A stretch of DNA of 64,000 nucleotides from Portulaca oleracea (Eukaryota; Streptophyta; Magnoliopsida; Caryophyllales; Portulacaceae): assembly GCA_029582165.1 (NCBI GenBank), contig CM055875.1, forward strand, positions 25,189,144-25,253,143. The letters are read 5' to 3'. The notes under the pieces are model-generated. The model was not told the DNA's origin. It saw nothing but the letters and a program-made list of their open reading frames with translations, and searched no databases. How positions within the stretch are numbered: position 1 is the stretch's first letter; each line of letters begins with the position of its first letter. Of this stretch, positions 43,719 to 57,200 are shown one piece after another. A program made the position numbers and the translations under genes.

Positions 43719-46700
43719 TTAGGCATAGTATCGCTTGAGGTGATCCAAATTCGTGGGCTGAATTATATCTTCTCCATCCATGGTAGCGAGCCGAGCTGCT
43801 CCTCCTTGCAAAATGTCCTTAATCACGTAAGGACCCTTCCAATTTGGTGCAAATTTTCCCCTTGGATCCTGTATAGGTGCCCTCATCTCCTTAAGCATCA
43901 AATCACCTACTTGAAGCAAACGACTTTTCACCTTCTTACTAAAAGTTCGAGTGATCCTATTTTGGTATACTTGCATATTATGTAATGCTCTCAATCGCCT
44001 TTCATCCATTAACATCAACTCCTCGAACCTTGCCCTAGCCCATTCTACTTCTGGCAACTGACTTTCGGCCATTATCCGTAATGAAAGGATCGCTACTTCG
44101 ATTGGTAAGACCGCTTCCATCCCATATACCAAGGAATACGGTGTGGGCCCTGTAGCATTTCGTATAGAGGTTCGGTATCCCCATAGAGAAAATGCTAATT
44201 TATCTGGCCAATCCTTGTAAGTGACGACCATCTTCTTGATAATTCCTGACATTGTCTTATTGGCCGCTTCCACAGCTCCGTTGGCTTGAGGTCGGTATGG
44301 CGAAGACCGGTGATGCTGGATTTTGTAAGTGGCGAGCAAAGCTTCTACCTCCTTCCGAAAATGACTTCCATTGTCACTAATGATCTCATGAGGCACTCCG
44401 TACCGGCATATGATGTTTTGAAGGATGAATTTGGCCACGTGTTTGGATGTTAGTTTGGCAAAAGAGGCTGCCTCCACCCACTTAGTGAAGTAATCAATGG
44501 CAACCAATATGTACTCATGTCCTCCTGTTCCGGTTGGGTGTATCTTGCCAATGATGTCAATACCCCACACCGAGAATGGCCACGGAGATGTCAAAGTAGT
44601 CAGGTATGACGGGGGTTGATGCTGTAGGTTGGCATATTCTTGGCATTTGTGGCACTTTCGAACGAACTCTAAGCAATCTGCCTCCATAGTGGACCAATAG
44701 TAACCAGCCCTTTGAATCTTCTTTGCTAACATTAATCCATTCATATGGGGACCGCACTCTCCTCCGTGTATAGTAGTCATGATCTCCTTGGCGCTCTTAG
44801 CATCGATGCACAATAAATTAATGCCCGTAGGTGACTTCTTGTAAAGTCGATCTTGGATCAAGCAGTATTGTGCTGCTAGAGACCTGACTGCTCGTTGTCC
44901 TCAAGCATCCAATTCAGCTGGATATTCTCCTTTCCGAAGAAAATTGTATATGTCATGGAACCATTCCTAAGTTTCTTCCTCCAAGTTATAAATATATGCA
45001 GGTTCAGACTGTCGCTCTACTACCACTAGTAATTATAGCGTGCCTGATGGTATGGATATCAATGAAGACAACTTGGCTAAGGCGTCAGCTAACTCATTGT
45101 GACCCCTGGAGAGGTACTGGAAACTAATTTGCTCAAATTGGTCAGCAAGTCCCAAGAGCTTCTGTTGGTATGCCATGAGACATTCATTTCGGACTTTCAT
45201 GTATTTTTAGCCTGATTAATGATGAGGCTAGAATCCCCAAAGACTTTCACATGGCGTATGCCTAAAGCCAAGGCGGCTTGCAAACCTTTGATACATGCTT
45301 CGTATTCTGCAGCATTGTTAGTAGCATCAAAGTCCAACTTCACTAATACAGGGACATGTGCCCCTTCTGGAGAGATCAATAAAACTCCCACTCCGCAACC
45401 CATTTGGTTAGAAGCTCCGTCGAAGTACATCTCCCATGTTATTTCGTCAGTGAAAAATACATCCTCATCCGGGAATTCCAAGTGAGTGCTTGGAGGTTCC
45501 TGTGATGGTGAAGCAGCTAGGACATCTGAAATAACCCGTCCTTTGATGGATTTCTGAGGCAAGTACAGAAGATTGAACTCTGAAAGCATGACCACCCGTC
45601 GAGCAATGCGGTTGTTGATGGTAGGGTGTTCCATGATAAACTTGATGGGATTATTCTCAGCTATGACATATAGTGTGTGTGAAAGCATGTAATGTCTTAA
45701 CTTCTTGGTGGCCCACACTAGTGACTGAGTCATTTTCTCTATGTCTTCATATCGACTTTCGTAGTCCAAGAATTTCTTGCTTAAGTAGTAGATGGCGCTC
45801 TCTTGACCTTTAACCTTCTGAGCTAGCATAGCCCCCAGTGCAGAGCTAGTCACGGTAAGGTAAAGGAGTAAAGGCTCATCTGGTACTGTCGGCATGAGGA
45901 CTGGAGGATGTTGCAAATATTCCTTGATTTTGTCAAAGGCTGCTTGACATTGATCATCCCATTCTATTTTGCTTCCTTTCTTTAATTTCTTGAACAAAGG
46001 TTCACACGTCATGGTGAGCTTCGAGATGAACCTGCTGATATATTGGACTTGTCCTAGGAAACCTCTTATCTCTTTTTCTGTCCTAGGTGGCTGTAACTCT
46101 TGGATAGCCTTTATCTTTGAAGGATCAACTTCAATGCCTCGTTGGCTAACCACATAGCCTAGCAGCTTCCCAGAGGTGACACCGAAGGTACACTTTGCTG
46201 GGTTAAGCCACGTCTTGTATTTGCGAAGTCGGAGGAAAAACTTGCGAAGGTTAGGAATGTGCTCCTCCCTTGTTTTGGACTTTACGATCATGTCATCCAC
46301 ATAAACCTCTACCTGTATGTGCATCATATCATGAAGTAGGGTGTTGGTCGTCCATTGGTATGTTGCCCCAGCATTTTTGAGACAAAAAGGCATAACCACT
46401 AACAGTATGTTCCCCATGGTGTAGTGAATGAGGTTTTCTCCATGTCTTCTTCCGCCATTTTGATTTGGTTATAACCCGCATATCCATCCATAAAGAATAG
46501 TAGCTCATGCCCGCAAGTGTTATCCACTAATACGTCGATGTCAGGTAAAGGGAAACTATCCTTGGGACTAGCTTTGTTAAGATCTCGAAAATCTACACAC
46601 ATGCGCACTTTTCCATTTTTTTTGGGTACTAGGACAATGTTAGCAATCCACTCGGGGTATTGGACTGCTTTGATGAACATAGCGTTAAGCTGCTTGATCA

Positions 46701-46977
46701 CTTCTTCCTCGATCTTCTTAGCCCATTCAGGCTTGATCCTCCTAGCATTTTGTCGAACCGGTTTTGTATTGGGAAGCAAAGGTATAGTATGTTCCACAAT
46801 TTCCCTGTCAATCCCAGGCATGTCCTCGTAAGACCATGCGAACACATCCACAAATTCCTTGAGAAGCTCCGTGAATGCTACCCGTTCTTCTGCTGTGAGC
46901 GAGCTACCTAACTTCAATTCCCGAGGTTGTTCCTCTGTGCCCACATTTATGGTGATGGTGTCTTCCAACACCGCCAT
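43719..46977 (-). pseudogene. Tat-lineage Ty3/gypsy pol: RT, RNase H, second RNase H, integrase
   Basis: Read down from 46977: EDMPGIDREIVEHTIPLLP, RMCVDFRDLNKASPKDSFPL, a frameshift near 46405, then VYVDDMIVKSKT (YVDD active site), LYLTVTSSALGAMLA (first RNase H), and a second RNase H, WEMYFDGASNQMGCGVGVLL with NNAAEYEA and FGDSS (D-E-D). The extra archaeal-type RNase H is a hallmark of Tat elements. A TGA at about 45197 and three further stops to 44880 precede integrase: zinc HHCC (HGGECGPHMNG, CLEFVRKCHKC), IDIIG, IISDNGSHF and NGAVEAANK (D-D-E), ending DHLKRYYA at 43719. Active-site residues remain in RT and integrase, but stops and frameshifts block expression. Confidence 0.92.
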
Positions 46978-47006
46978 TTTATGCTCATGTTCATTAGAAA
47001 ATTCTT

Positions 47007-50000
47007 TTAAGGGTTCATTAAATTCCGGATTATTGTTGGCGCAGAGGGGAAAGAAGAATCAGAGTAAGCAGAAAGGTTCATCTTATTGAATGCAGAAAGG
47101 AATACATTGCCAGCAGACTCAAGACCAGACTCACTTGACTCTAAACCATTAAAGCCCAACTCTATGTCCTTAGAAACAGACTCTCCTACAGATAAAGCAA
47201 AACTATTCTCCTCAGCGTCGACCCACGAGACCGCCTTAACTTCTCCATCTTCAGCAACTATGAGACTTGGATCAAAGCTTGGGTTGGATAGCGCAGCAAT
47301 AACAGCATCAACTTCAGACTTTTCCGCGACAGCTTCTTGTCCAAACAACATGCCAAAAATGTTGCTCCCAGCAAGATGAGTCCATTCTAATGGAGGTTGT
47401 TTGTCCCGAGCGAGAACAAAGATAGTAGCCATATTAATGGAGCAATCATCATAGACTTCTAGTCCAGCAACTTGAACTCCTTGGTTCTTTAGATAGAATG
47501 GCTCAGGAAACCCATAGTAGGGGAAGTCATCACCTTCCCTAACAAATTGTCCATTAAGAGTGAGTGGATAGGGCTCCATCTGGAATAAGGTGGGAGGATT
47601 GTCAATTCTCTTCTGTTCAACGATAGCCATTTTTGCAAACCTAACCTCCTTCTCGGTTGGCTTATAGCCTAAGCCAAATCTTCCCTTCTGCTTAAAGGTC
47701 TTGAATACAGGAGGGATTTTGTTCTTCGGATTCCTCCCTAGCGGCATTCCAGGGAAATATCCTTGTCTTTTGAGCATAGCATGTACCTTGGGATTTGAGT
47801 AGGGATCGAAGTCAAAAGGTGCTTCATCTTTGCTCATCATCGCCACGAGCTCAAAATTGTGGAGTTCTTCGTCTATTGAGTTGTGCTCCACCTCAAGAGT
47901 TGACTGTTTAGGAGTGAAAACAGCATTGATGAACTCTCTTGAGATAGTGATCACCTGACCTTGAACCAACATTTTTACCTTCTGATGTAGGGTGGATGCT
48001 ATAGCATTGCACTCGTGAAGCCATGGCCTCCCTAGTAGCAAATTAAAGGAGGCTGGAATGTCTAGTACCACGAACTCCACATTTCGAGTGACACTACCGG
48101 TAGTAATGGGCGATACTACAGATCCGACAGACTTCCGAGGTGAATTATAATAAGCCCTGAGTTGTGTACCGTTTTGAGCCAAGTGTTGTTGTTGTACACC
48201 CAATTTATGTGCCGTCCTCCAAGGGCACACATTTACAGCCAAACCGTTGTCAACCAAAACCAGTGGGATAGTTTTGTTGGAACATTGCACTGTGAGGTAT
48301 AGGGCTTTGTTGTGAGATGTTCCTCCCTGAGGTAAATCTTCAATCCCAAAGGTAATCATCTCTTGTTGGGTGGTCACATGGGCAACCAAGGATTCAGGAG
48401 TTGTTGTAGGCGATACCGTGAGTGCTGTAAGGGCATCCAACATCTTTTGCTTATGAGCATGTGAAGTGCATATGAGTTTCCATATGGTAACCTCAGCCCT
48501 AGTCTTTTTGAGTTGAGAAAGAAGAGGGTCTTCAGGAGAGGTCTGATTGTCACTGTCAGTCGTTGGTATAGGGTTGGGAACAGCCACTGGGATGGTGGTA
48601 TTCCTGTTATTGTTGTGACGGCCAGACCGAGTAAGGAATGCTACGTCATCTGGTTCATCTTTCTCCATCCATTCTGTCTCAGAATGCTCGTGCTCATCAT
48701 CCTCATCACTATCCCAAATACCATGGATGAATAGACCTTCAGGAAACCCAACTATCTCGGGGATAGGTTGTCCTGTTTCTACAATCAAAGCAGAGGGGTC
48801 GAAGGTGAAATCCCCACACAAAATAGCATTTGCATGCTCTGGCATAGGATTACTTTGATTGTTTGGTTTCTTGGCAGCTTTTGGCATTGGCAGCGTCCCT
48901 GCCCTTATCATATCTTCTATCTTGTTCCTTAAAGTCCAACGTTTCTCAGTGTCATGACCTCGGCAACGGTGATAGCGGCAAAATTGGTTGGCATCCCAAT
49001 TCCTGCCTTTGATTTCTGGCTCTTCTTTTGGTAAGGGTAAAACCAGCATACCCTTCTTGACCAGACGGTCAAGAGCCTGAGAGTAAGGCACATCCAAGGG
49101 CGTATAAGTCTCATATTTGGGTACGTAAGGCCCCTTGCGGTGGATAGAGTTAGTCTCCATGATTTTAGGAGGGTGGCTAGCCGCACTAGTAGCACTCCTG
49201 TTGGAGCTGGACCCTTTCCATCCAGGCGAAGTTGTCTTATCATTGTGCATGGCTTCTAATTGGACACAGATGTCCTTCAAGTAATCAAAGTCTTTGACGA
49301 CATGATACCCCAAGTGCTTGGATAGGCTGCTCTTGAGTCCTTGCTTAAAGGTAGATAACTGTAGGCGGAGAGGGATTGTCTCGTTGATGTGGGACAATTT
49401 CGTATGCCACCTCTCAAAGTAATCCATAAAGGACTCATCATCCCGCTGCTTCATGGCGGTTAGGTCATCCACTGTAGCTTGTTTCTTTTGGATGCGCGTG
49501 TAATGCTGGATGAAAGCCTTGAACAATTTAGTCCAATTGGCTTTGATTTCGGGTAACAGCGCGTGATACCATACCTTTGCTTCTCCATCTAGGGTGGATG
49601 GGAAGACGGTAGAGTATAGGTCAGCATCGATTTGATTTAAAGGTGCCAGCCTCATGAACTCCTCCACATGATGAATAGGGTTCTCAGAAGGTTTGAACCT
49701 AATATTCGGCACTTCAACTTTGTCAGCTATCTTCAAAGTTGGTTGAACAGGTAATGGAACCTCTAAGTACTTGTCAGCAAAAGCCGGCACAGAGCTCATT
49801 GCCTTGGTGAGGCTCTCTAACTTCTACTCAAGAGCCTTAACAGCGGGATCCCTTGTAGGTTTCCATACTTCAGGTTTGTTAACCTTAGCCTTAGATATCC
49901 TTGTTCCTCCAAAATCCGGGGATGTCTTGATGATTTCGGGATCAGATTCATATCCATGCATTTCTTCGCCATCCTCTTCAGCATTTAACTATAACTTGGT

Positions 50001-50246
50001 GTTGATCTTAGTGATGGCCTGCAGCATGCCATCCATCACCTGTTGTTGTTCATTCAGCCTTTTACTCATCTTCTGCTCCTGCTCTAGGGAATTAGCGAAG
50101 ACCAGTCCCTGCATGTTGGTGTAGAGCTTGTCCAAATGCTTCGTGATGTTAGATTCGGTGCTTTGGATCGGGATCTCTTGGAATTGCTCTCCAGACATGG
50201 TGTTGTCGCTAGTTGCAGATGGATCGTAATGTGGGTTCGGAAGCAA
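47007..50246 (-). pseudogene. Tat-lineage gag-protease polyprotein, broken near the N-terminus
   Basis: Uninterrupted for 930 codons from 49799. The same frame extends up to ATGs at 50198 and 50246 but crosses TAG stops near 49989 and 49825, so the original gag was longer. Capsid motifs: NPIHHVEEFMRLAPLNQIDA, VWYHALLPEIKANWTKLFKA, MKQRDDESFMDYFERWHTKL. A zinc-type motif, FCRYHRCRGHDTEKRW, is of Tat style. The protease region has VLVDNGLAVNVCPW (DNG triad) and the C-terminal part a G-patch (GRFGLGYKPTEKE). A one-base frameshift near 47010 separates it from pol. It is the most complete coding unit of the element. Confidence 0.9.
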
Positions 50247-50451
50247 ACGACCAGTTCGCGGATCTCGAATACGGGCTCGAGTCGATCACCAATGATGCCT
50301 GCATGGAAATTCAAAGTTAGAACACTCGATGACGTACTCTGACACATATTACCTGATGCATGCATGCCCTAAAAGACCTATATGATCCTAACTGACTTGA
50401 CACATATATGCTGACACAAAGGACTCCCCCACTTTTTTTCGAGGAAAATGG

Positions 50452-51678
50452 ATATTGTAAAGGATTGAATAAAGTCCACAATAAGCGAGTCATAATTAAT
50501 TTATGGGCCTAATTAATAAATCCAACATGGTTGGGCCTAACAAGGGGCCGGCCATAAATATGGTGGATTTATTAATTAAATTGACAAATTAATTTCTTCA
50601 AGCTTAATGACTATTATGCAATCTAAAACACTATCCATTAACTTTATCAGACTTTTAACTAATGCTTAGACCTTTGTTAAAAGAATTTTGTAAAGGGTCA
50701 TATAATATCATAAAAGGCGAGTCTATTTTTATTTATTAATTAAAATAATCATCTTTTAAGCATAAATGAATTAAATACAACTTAAAATTGGCCCAAACAA
50801 TGACTTCAGGCCCAAAAGAAAGCAAGGGTCAGCAAAGCAAAACCGCGCGGTTTTGGTATCTTTAGTCGGGCCGTCATTTCTGCGGAAGAAAATGAGTTAG
50901 AAACGATAAAACCCGTGCGGATTTTATCATTTCATGGCCCATTTTCTCTCGGTTTCAACCTTGAATGAATGGGAAATATTAAGTCATTTTTAATTATTTT
51001 TAGCGTATATTCAAATGTTAAATAATTAAACGGATTATAAAAAGAATAAAAGAGTCGCCAGCCGATTTAAGGAAATCGACAAACCGTAAAAAATAATAAA
51101 AATAACTCCGGTCCATGAAACCCGATTCTAAGCTCGGGGGTAAGGTTACGAATTCAAGAGTTATAAAAATTCTTGAATTCGCCCGTTAGAAAACGGACTC
51201 TACTAAAATCGACATTAAATTGAAATAAAGCGGGGAGAAGTTTAATAGATTTCGCAAGTTTAAATTCTTAACATGCAAGATAAAATGGAATTTTTGGTTT
51301 ATAAAATATGCACATGTAATCGAAATTAAAGTACAAGTTACATGATTAAAATAACAATAATGAAAGAAAACATAAAAGCGAACCTCTTTGATTTAGGAGC
51401 CCGAATGCGCCGTTCGAAGACCTTGACCTCGCCTTGACTTGATGAAATGGAATGATGAATATGAGAATGGTAATAGGATAGTATGTGAGTGATGATTTTG
51501 GTGGAGTGAGGGGATGATAATATGAATATGAATATAATAGAGAGGGTTTTAAGAGAGGGTAGGAAGGATTATGATGATAGTTGGTGAGAATGGGAGTATA
51601 ATGGTGGTGGATGTCGATGGAATGGATGGAAGTATGGAATTTTGAAGGGAGATTTAAGTAGAGTATGAGTGTTGTGAA
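50452..51678 (-). mobile_element. Leader plus 5' LTR of the large Tat element, with internal deletion
   Basis: 50452-50768 matches leader 34821-35125; 50770-51678 matches LTR 35940-36868. About 815 bp in between, including PBS and LTR 3' terminus, are missing, with short homology (ATAAAT) at the junction. Degenerate palindromes lie at 50839-50854 and 50908-50925. The LTR stops at 51678 in unrelated AT-rich DNA, so its outer end and any target duplication are lost. Confidence 0.8.
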
Positions 51679-53254
51679 ATAAAAATGTACCATGACGAAA
51701 TTGTTTAAATGAAAATACCCAAAATTAAAAAACACATAAGGTCAACAATTCAATTGAGACGGTAACAAAATGAAAGTGCTAGATGTAAAATAATACAAAT
51801 TGTACCTAATATAAATTATATTATCAAATTAAAAGGTACGATAATAAATTATCCTAATAAAAATATACAAATTTGAAATTGCAAGATGTAAAAATAATTA
51901 AACAAAATATAAATATACATGTAAGTAGAGTAAAAAAAATCAAATAGAAAAATCTTGAGGAATTTTGTTAGTATTTTTGTTCGTATTGTACTCAATAAGA
52001 CATGGATCATAATTTGTGTTGCGGTTTCTAGATTTATGTCTTCGAATTTTTCTTCAATCTACGAACACTGTTGAAGAGTATATTTCTTCATCATTTTTTT
52101 CATTTTCTTCTTCATTAATTTTTTTTTTCATTTTCATTCATTTGGGGTTCGTGGTTCCTATTTTACACCTCTAATTTGCTCATTTTAGGCTTTAGGGGAT
52201 TATGCATTTCGACATCGTATTCTGATTTAATTACTTGAAATCGCGTTGATTTCTTTCTTGACAAATAAAATCAGTTTGCATATTATGTTATTTATTTAAT
52301 TTGATGGCTCGAAATTGGACGATGGTTTTTTATAATGAGTGATGGTTCTTTGTTTTAATATCTGATATTTAGATCTGATATGTGTGACTCAAGAAGTATG
52401 AGAACTTGAGAAACCATCATCTAGTAAATAGATAAGGTGTCCGTTTTTGTGCTTTTGTACCTCTAATTGTACATTTTTTTTTACATAAACACTTTTGAAT
52501 ATTAATAATGTAATACGACAAGATAAAGTAATGGTTAACGACTTCATCTTGACTAGATTAGATGGTTAGTATGTATGAGTGTTTAGATTAGATCAATGGA
52601 GAATGCTATTTAGAATTGATTTAAGTAAAAATAAGGGAAACAGAAATGATGTAAAAAATCTATCTCTATCTAATTTAAAATATTGAATAAAATTGAAATG
52701 CGCGCAAAAAGGTGGTTATTAAAAGTAGGGGTGAGCCATTTCAGATTCATAACATGGATCCTGATCGAAACCGGTCAAACAGGTAGATTCCGCAACCTGA
52801 ACCAGTCAAACGGGTAAGGTTCCTAAAATTCATGAACATGTCAAATGGGTGAGTGTAATGTTCCTAAAATACTACCCTAAATCGGAACATGAAACCTATC
52901 AATTAGGGTTAGGTTTTTAATTCCTTTGCCAATTAGCATCAAGAAACTATAGATAAATGGAAATTGGAAAAAATGGAATTATGTTGATGCTCATGGTCAA
53001 ATCTCCTAAATTTAATCTCCTTTCACTATTTCATGTGGCACACACACTTTTCATTAATATTATATAGATATAGATTCTTAAAAGTTTGAACACCTTTAAT
53101 CGATGTCCTAAATATGAGGTCCTTATATTTTTGTTGAAGTTTTAGCAAATATAAGAAAATGAAATGAATTAAGAATATAATATTAAGAAATATAAGAATA
53201 ATTTAATATTTAAAGCTTTCTATTTAGGAATGACAACTTGAAAAATTAACCATA
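51679..53254. other. AT-rich DNA, no gene recognised
   Basis: 1.6 kb of AT-rich sequence. Imperfect AACCNGTCAAACNGGTA repeats lie at 52770-52860. Nothing else is supported. Confidence 0.4.
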
Positions 53255-53730
53255 GGGTACTATGAGTTTAGGTAACTCAATTATTTAGTACTCCATTTTT
53301 TAAATAGAATTATTTGGTCTCTCAAACTATTAATTAGTGATTTAAAAGGTGACAATTTCGAAATATAAGATGTTGTTTGATAAGTTTGACTAGATTTCAT
53401 GTCATAAATTTACGGAATGAGTGAAGGTGGAATAGGAATAGGGTATTGAAAAACTAGAAGTTAAACTAATGCCAACTTACGCAAAACCCTTCACAATCGA
53501 AAAAAAAAAGTATTTATACCTTAAACAATAATGAAAGGGTTTTACATAGATAGGCATTAATTTCACTTTTAGTTTTTCAATTTCACCTTCGCATATTTAG
53601 TAAACTCTTGAGATAAAATCTAATCAAACTTATCAAACGACATGTTATGTTTCAATATTGTTACCTCTTAAATCTCTACTCGGTAGTTTGGGGTACCAAT
53701 TAATAATTCAATTTTAAAGATCAGGTACCC
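53255..53730. mobile_element. Foldback DNA element
   Basis: Inner arms are clear: TGTTGTTTGATAAGTTTGAC (53371) against the complement of TCAAACTTATCAAACGACA (to 53642). Outer parts pair more loosely (GGTGACAATTTCGAAATATA with GGTAACAATATTGAAACATA; GGGTAC ends). No exact target duplication. Probably a MITE or MULE-type element. Confidence 0.5.
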
Positions 53731-53904
53731 GACAATTCATTTGTCAAATCTCGTGACATGGTATGTTGCGCTCGTGACCTAGTACGTCACACCCATGACT
53801 TGGATGTCGCGCTCACAACGTTTTTGGGAATATCGGGTTTCAACCCCAACTTCCTTCTTTTGTTTCTTCCCCTTTTATGTAATTCCCTTTTTACCCCTTC
53901 CCAT
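53731..53904. other. LTR-like GC-rich scrap
   Basis: CTCGTGACATGG, GTCACACCCATGAC and GTCGCGCTCACAACG resemble the palindromic U3 of the gypsy LTRs at 21117 and 31378. Too short to assign. Confidence 0.3.
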
Positions 53905-53911
53905 GTATATA

Positions 53912-53981
<70 letters not shown>
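53905..53981. repeat. (TG)n(TA)n microsatellite
   Basis: About 9 TG units followed by about 25 TA units, abutting the mitochondrial rRNA fragment. Confidence 0.95.
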
Positions 53982-53982
<1 letters not shown>

Positions 53983-54120
53983 CAATGGGGAATCTTGGAC
54001 AATGGGCGAAAGCCCGATCCAACAATATCGCGTGAGTGAAGAAGGGTAATGCCGCTTGTAAAGCTCTTTCGTTGAGTGCGCGATCATGACAGGACTCGAG
54101 GAAGAAGCCGTGGCTAACTC
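53982..54120 (+). pseudogene. rrn18: Mitochondrial 18S rRNA fragment (nuclear copy)
   Basis: 139 bp starting GCAATGGGGAATCTTGGACA and including CAATGGGCGAAAGCCCGATC, GCGTGAGTGAAGAAGGG and GCGCGATCATGACAGGACTC. It matches the small-subunit rRNA stretch around E. coli positions 360-510, in the alpha-proteobacterial-like form typical of plant mitochondria rather than the plastid 16S form. It is too short to be functional. TA repeats lie on both sides. Confidence 0.82.
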
Positions 54121-54124
54121 AGAT

Positions 54125-54126
<2 letters not shown>

Positions 54127-54203
<77 letters not shown>
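54127..54203. repeat. (TA)n microsatellite
   Basis: About 38 TA units between the mitochondrial fragment and plastid ycf1. Confidence 0.95.
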
Positions 54204-54204
<1 letters not shown>

Positions 54205-54205
<1 letters not shown>

Positions 54206-57200
54206 TCCTATCGTGGACTAATAAATGGATCGTATCGTGGACTAATAAAAAAATTATTTTCATCCTTCATTAGAAATGAAACTGCAATAAAAAATCGGAT
54301 AGATGGAATTTGGATAAATAAAATTCATAGTATCCTCTGTAGTGACTATAATTATCATGAATTTGAACATAAAATAGATAGAGTTGATAAAGAATCCTTA
54401 TCAGCAGAAATAGGGCATTTCATGTCTTTAATGAGCACATTCATCGAGGAATCAACCGCGAATCTGAAAGGAATTTCTTTACTTCCAGAACAAAAACAAA
54501 TTAGTTCAGAAGATCGAGAAAAATTTAGAAAATTTATAATTGACGCAATTATAACAGATTCCTTGACTCAAACGATTCCAAAAAAATCTATTGGAATAAA
54601 AGAAATAAATAAAAAAAGTTCCTCGTTGGTCATACAAATTAACCGAGGAATTAGAGCAACAAGAAAGAGAAATTGAAGAAGGCATATCCCTGGAACATCA
54701 AATTCGCTCAAGGAAAGCCAAACGTGTAGTAATTTTTACGGATAATCAAGAAAATGCCGACACTACTTATCCTAATACCAAGGCTATTAATAAATCAGAT
54801 CAAGTAGAACAAATAGCTTTGCTATGTTATTCACAACAATCAGATTTTCGTCGAGACATAATCAAAGGTTCCATGCGTGTTCAAAGACGTAAAATTATTA
54901 TTTGGAAATTGTTTCAAGCAAATATACATTCCCCACTTTTTTTAGACAAAATAGAGAAATCTTCTTTTTTTTCGATTAATCTTTCCGAACTTATTAAACG
55001 ACTTTTAATAAGTTGTATGGGCAAAATCCCAGAATTGAAAACTTCGAATTATATAGATTCGAACTCTTCCCTTTCTGTTATTTCTGCTAAAGAAAAAAAA
55101 AAGAAATAGAAAACAGAAAAGAACAAATACAAATAGAAATAGCTGAAGCCTGGGATACCATTCCATTTGCTCAAGGAATAAGAGGTTTGATGCTAGTAAC
55201 CCAGTCAATTCTTAGAAAATATATTATATTCCCTTTATTGATAATAGCGAAAAATATTGGTCGTCTATTATTATTGCAACCTCCTGAATGGTCGAAAGAT
55301 TTAAACAACTGGAATAGAGAAATGCATATTAAATATACCTATAACGGTGTTCAATTATCAGAAACAGAATTTCCTAAAAATTGGTTAATGGATGGTATTC
55401 AGATAAAGATACTATTTCCTTTCCGTCTAAAACCTTGGCACAAATCTAGGATACGACCTTCTCATGGCGATCAAACAAAAAAGCAAGATAATTTTTGTTT
55501 TTTAACAGTTTGGGGAATGGAAACCGACCTTCCTTTTGGTTCTCCCCGAAAATGACTTTCATTTTTTAAACCTATTTTTAAGAAACTCAACAAAAAAATT
55601 AGCAAATTTAGAAAAAACGGTTTTTTGGTTATAAGAATTATCAAAGAAAAAAAACATTGTTTATAAAGATACCAAATGAAAGAAAAAAATGGATTATTCA
55701 AAACCTTCTCTTTTTTAATAAAATAAAAAAAACTTTCAATTGTAAATCCAATTTTAGTATTTGGATTAAGAGAAAAATCAAGTGAAATAAAAAAAGAAAA
55801 CAATTCTATTATTAATAATAAGATGATTCATCAATCATCCATTCAAGAAGCCCAATTCGTGAATTTGACAAATTTTTCAGTGACAGAAAAAAGAATGAAA
55901 GATCTAGCTAATAGAACAAGAACAATCAAAAATCAAATAGATAAAATTTCAAAAAACAAGAAAAAGGAATCCGTAATTGTAAATATTAGTCCCAACAAAA
56001 CACATTATAGTATTAAAAGATTAGAATCACCCCAAAATATTGGTCAAATATTAAAAAAAAGAAATGTTCGATTAATCTCTAAATCGATTTTTTAATAAAA
56101 ATTTTTAGGGAAAAAATATTCGGAGATCTATTTCTATCTATTATTAATATTTCCAAAATTTATACACAACTTTTTTTTGGATTTGGATCAACAAAAAAAA
56201 TTTGATAAATCTATTTACAATCATGAAACAAATCAAGAAAGGATTGATACAACAAATAAAAATCAAATTAAGTTTATTTCGAGTATAAAAAAATCAATTT
56301 TGTGTTTTAATTTTAATAATAATATTAACAAGAATTCAAAAAGTCATTCTGATTTATCTTTTTTGTCACAAGCCTATGTATTTTACAAATTATCACAAGC
56401 CCAACAACTTATTAATTTATATAAGTTAAGATCTGTTTTTCAATATAACGGAACATCTTTATTTCTTAAGAATGAAATAAAAGATTATTTTGAAGTACAA
56501 GGAAGAACTCATTCCAAACTAAGGACTAAAAAAATTCCAAATTACGGAATGAATCAATGGAAAAACTGGTTAAAAACGAATTATCAATACGATTTATCTC
56601 AGAAAAAATGGTCTCGATTAGTAGCACAAAAATGGCGAAATAGAATCAATGAATATTGTCGGGATGAAAAAAAAATTTAAAAAAAATGGAATTCATATGA
56701 AAAAGAACAATTAATTAATTCCAATTACCAAAATGCAAATAATTCTGAAGTCGATTTATTGTTATTAACTCATAAAAAAGAAAATTTTAAAAAAAACTCT
56801 AGATATGATGTTTTATCATATAAATTTCTTTTTTATGAGGATAAGAAGGACTCTTATAGATATAGTTATAGGGCACCATTCCAAGTAAATAAAAACCAAC
56901 AGTTATCTTATACGTATAATTACAACATACATAATGACAAATCGATTGATATGTGGTGGAGTATCCCTATCACTAATTTTTTATTCCTAAATAAAATTAT
57001 GGATATCGAGAAAAATACGGATAGAAAATATTTTGATTGGAAAATCCTCAATTTTTGTCTTACAAAAAAAATTAATATTGAAACCTGGATCGATATCAGT
57101 ACTAGCAGTAATAAAAATACTAATATCGAACCTAAGAATTTTCAAATTGTTGATAAAATAAATAAAAAAGATATTTTTTATCACACAATTTATCAAGAGA

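Noticed and set aside
51346..51735. 129-codon Tyr/Leu-rich minus-strand frame
   Set aside because: It spans the broken LTR edge and the GATGATGG-rich part of the LTR; it is compositional.
53982..54120. Plastid or bacterial 16S rRNA gene
   Set aside because: The GCGCGATCATGACAGGACTC stretch fits the plant mitochondrial 18S type. At 139 bp it is a fragment, not a gene or contamination.
53758..54129. Open frames encoding long Tyr-Ile runs
   Set aside because: They are translations of the TA/TG microsatellites, joined to unrelated flanks.
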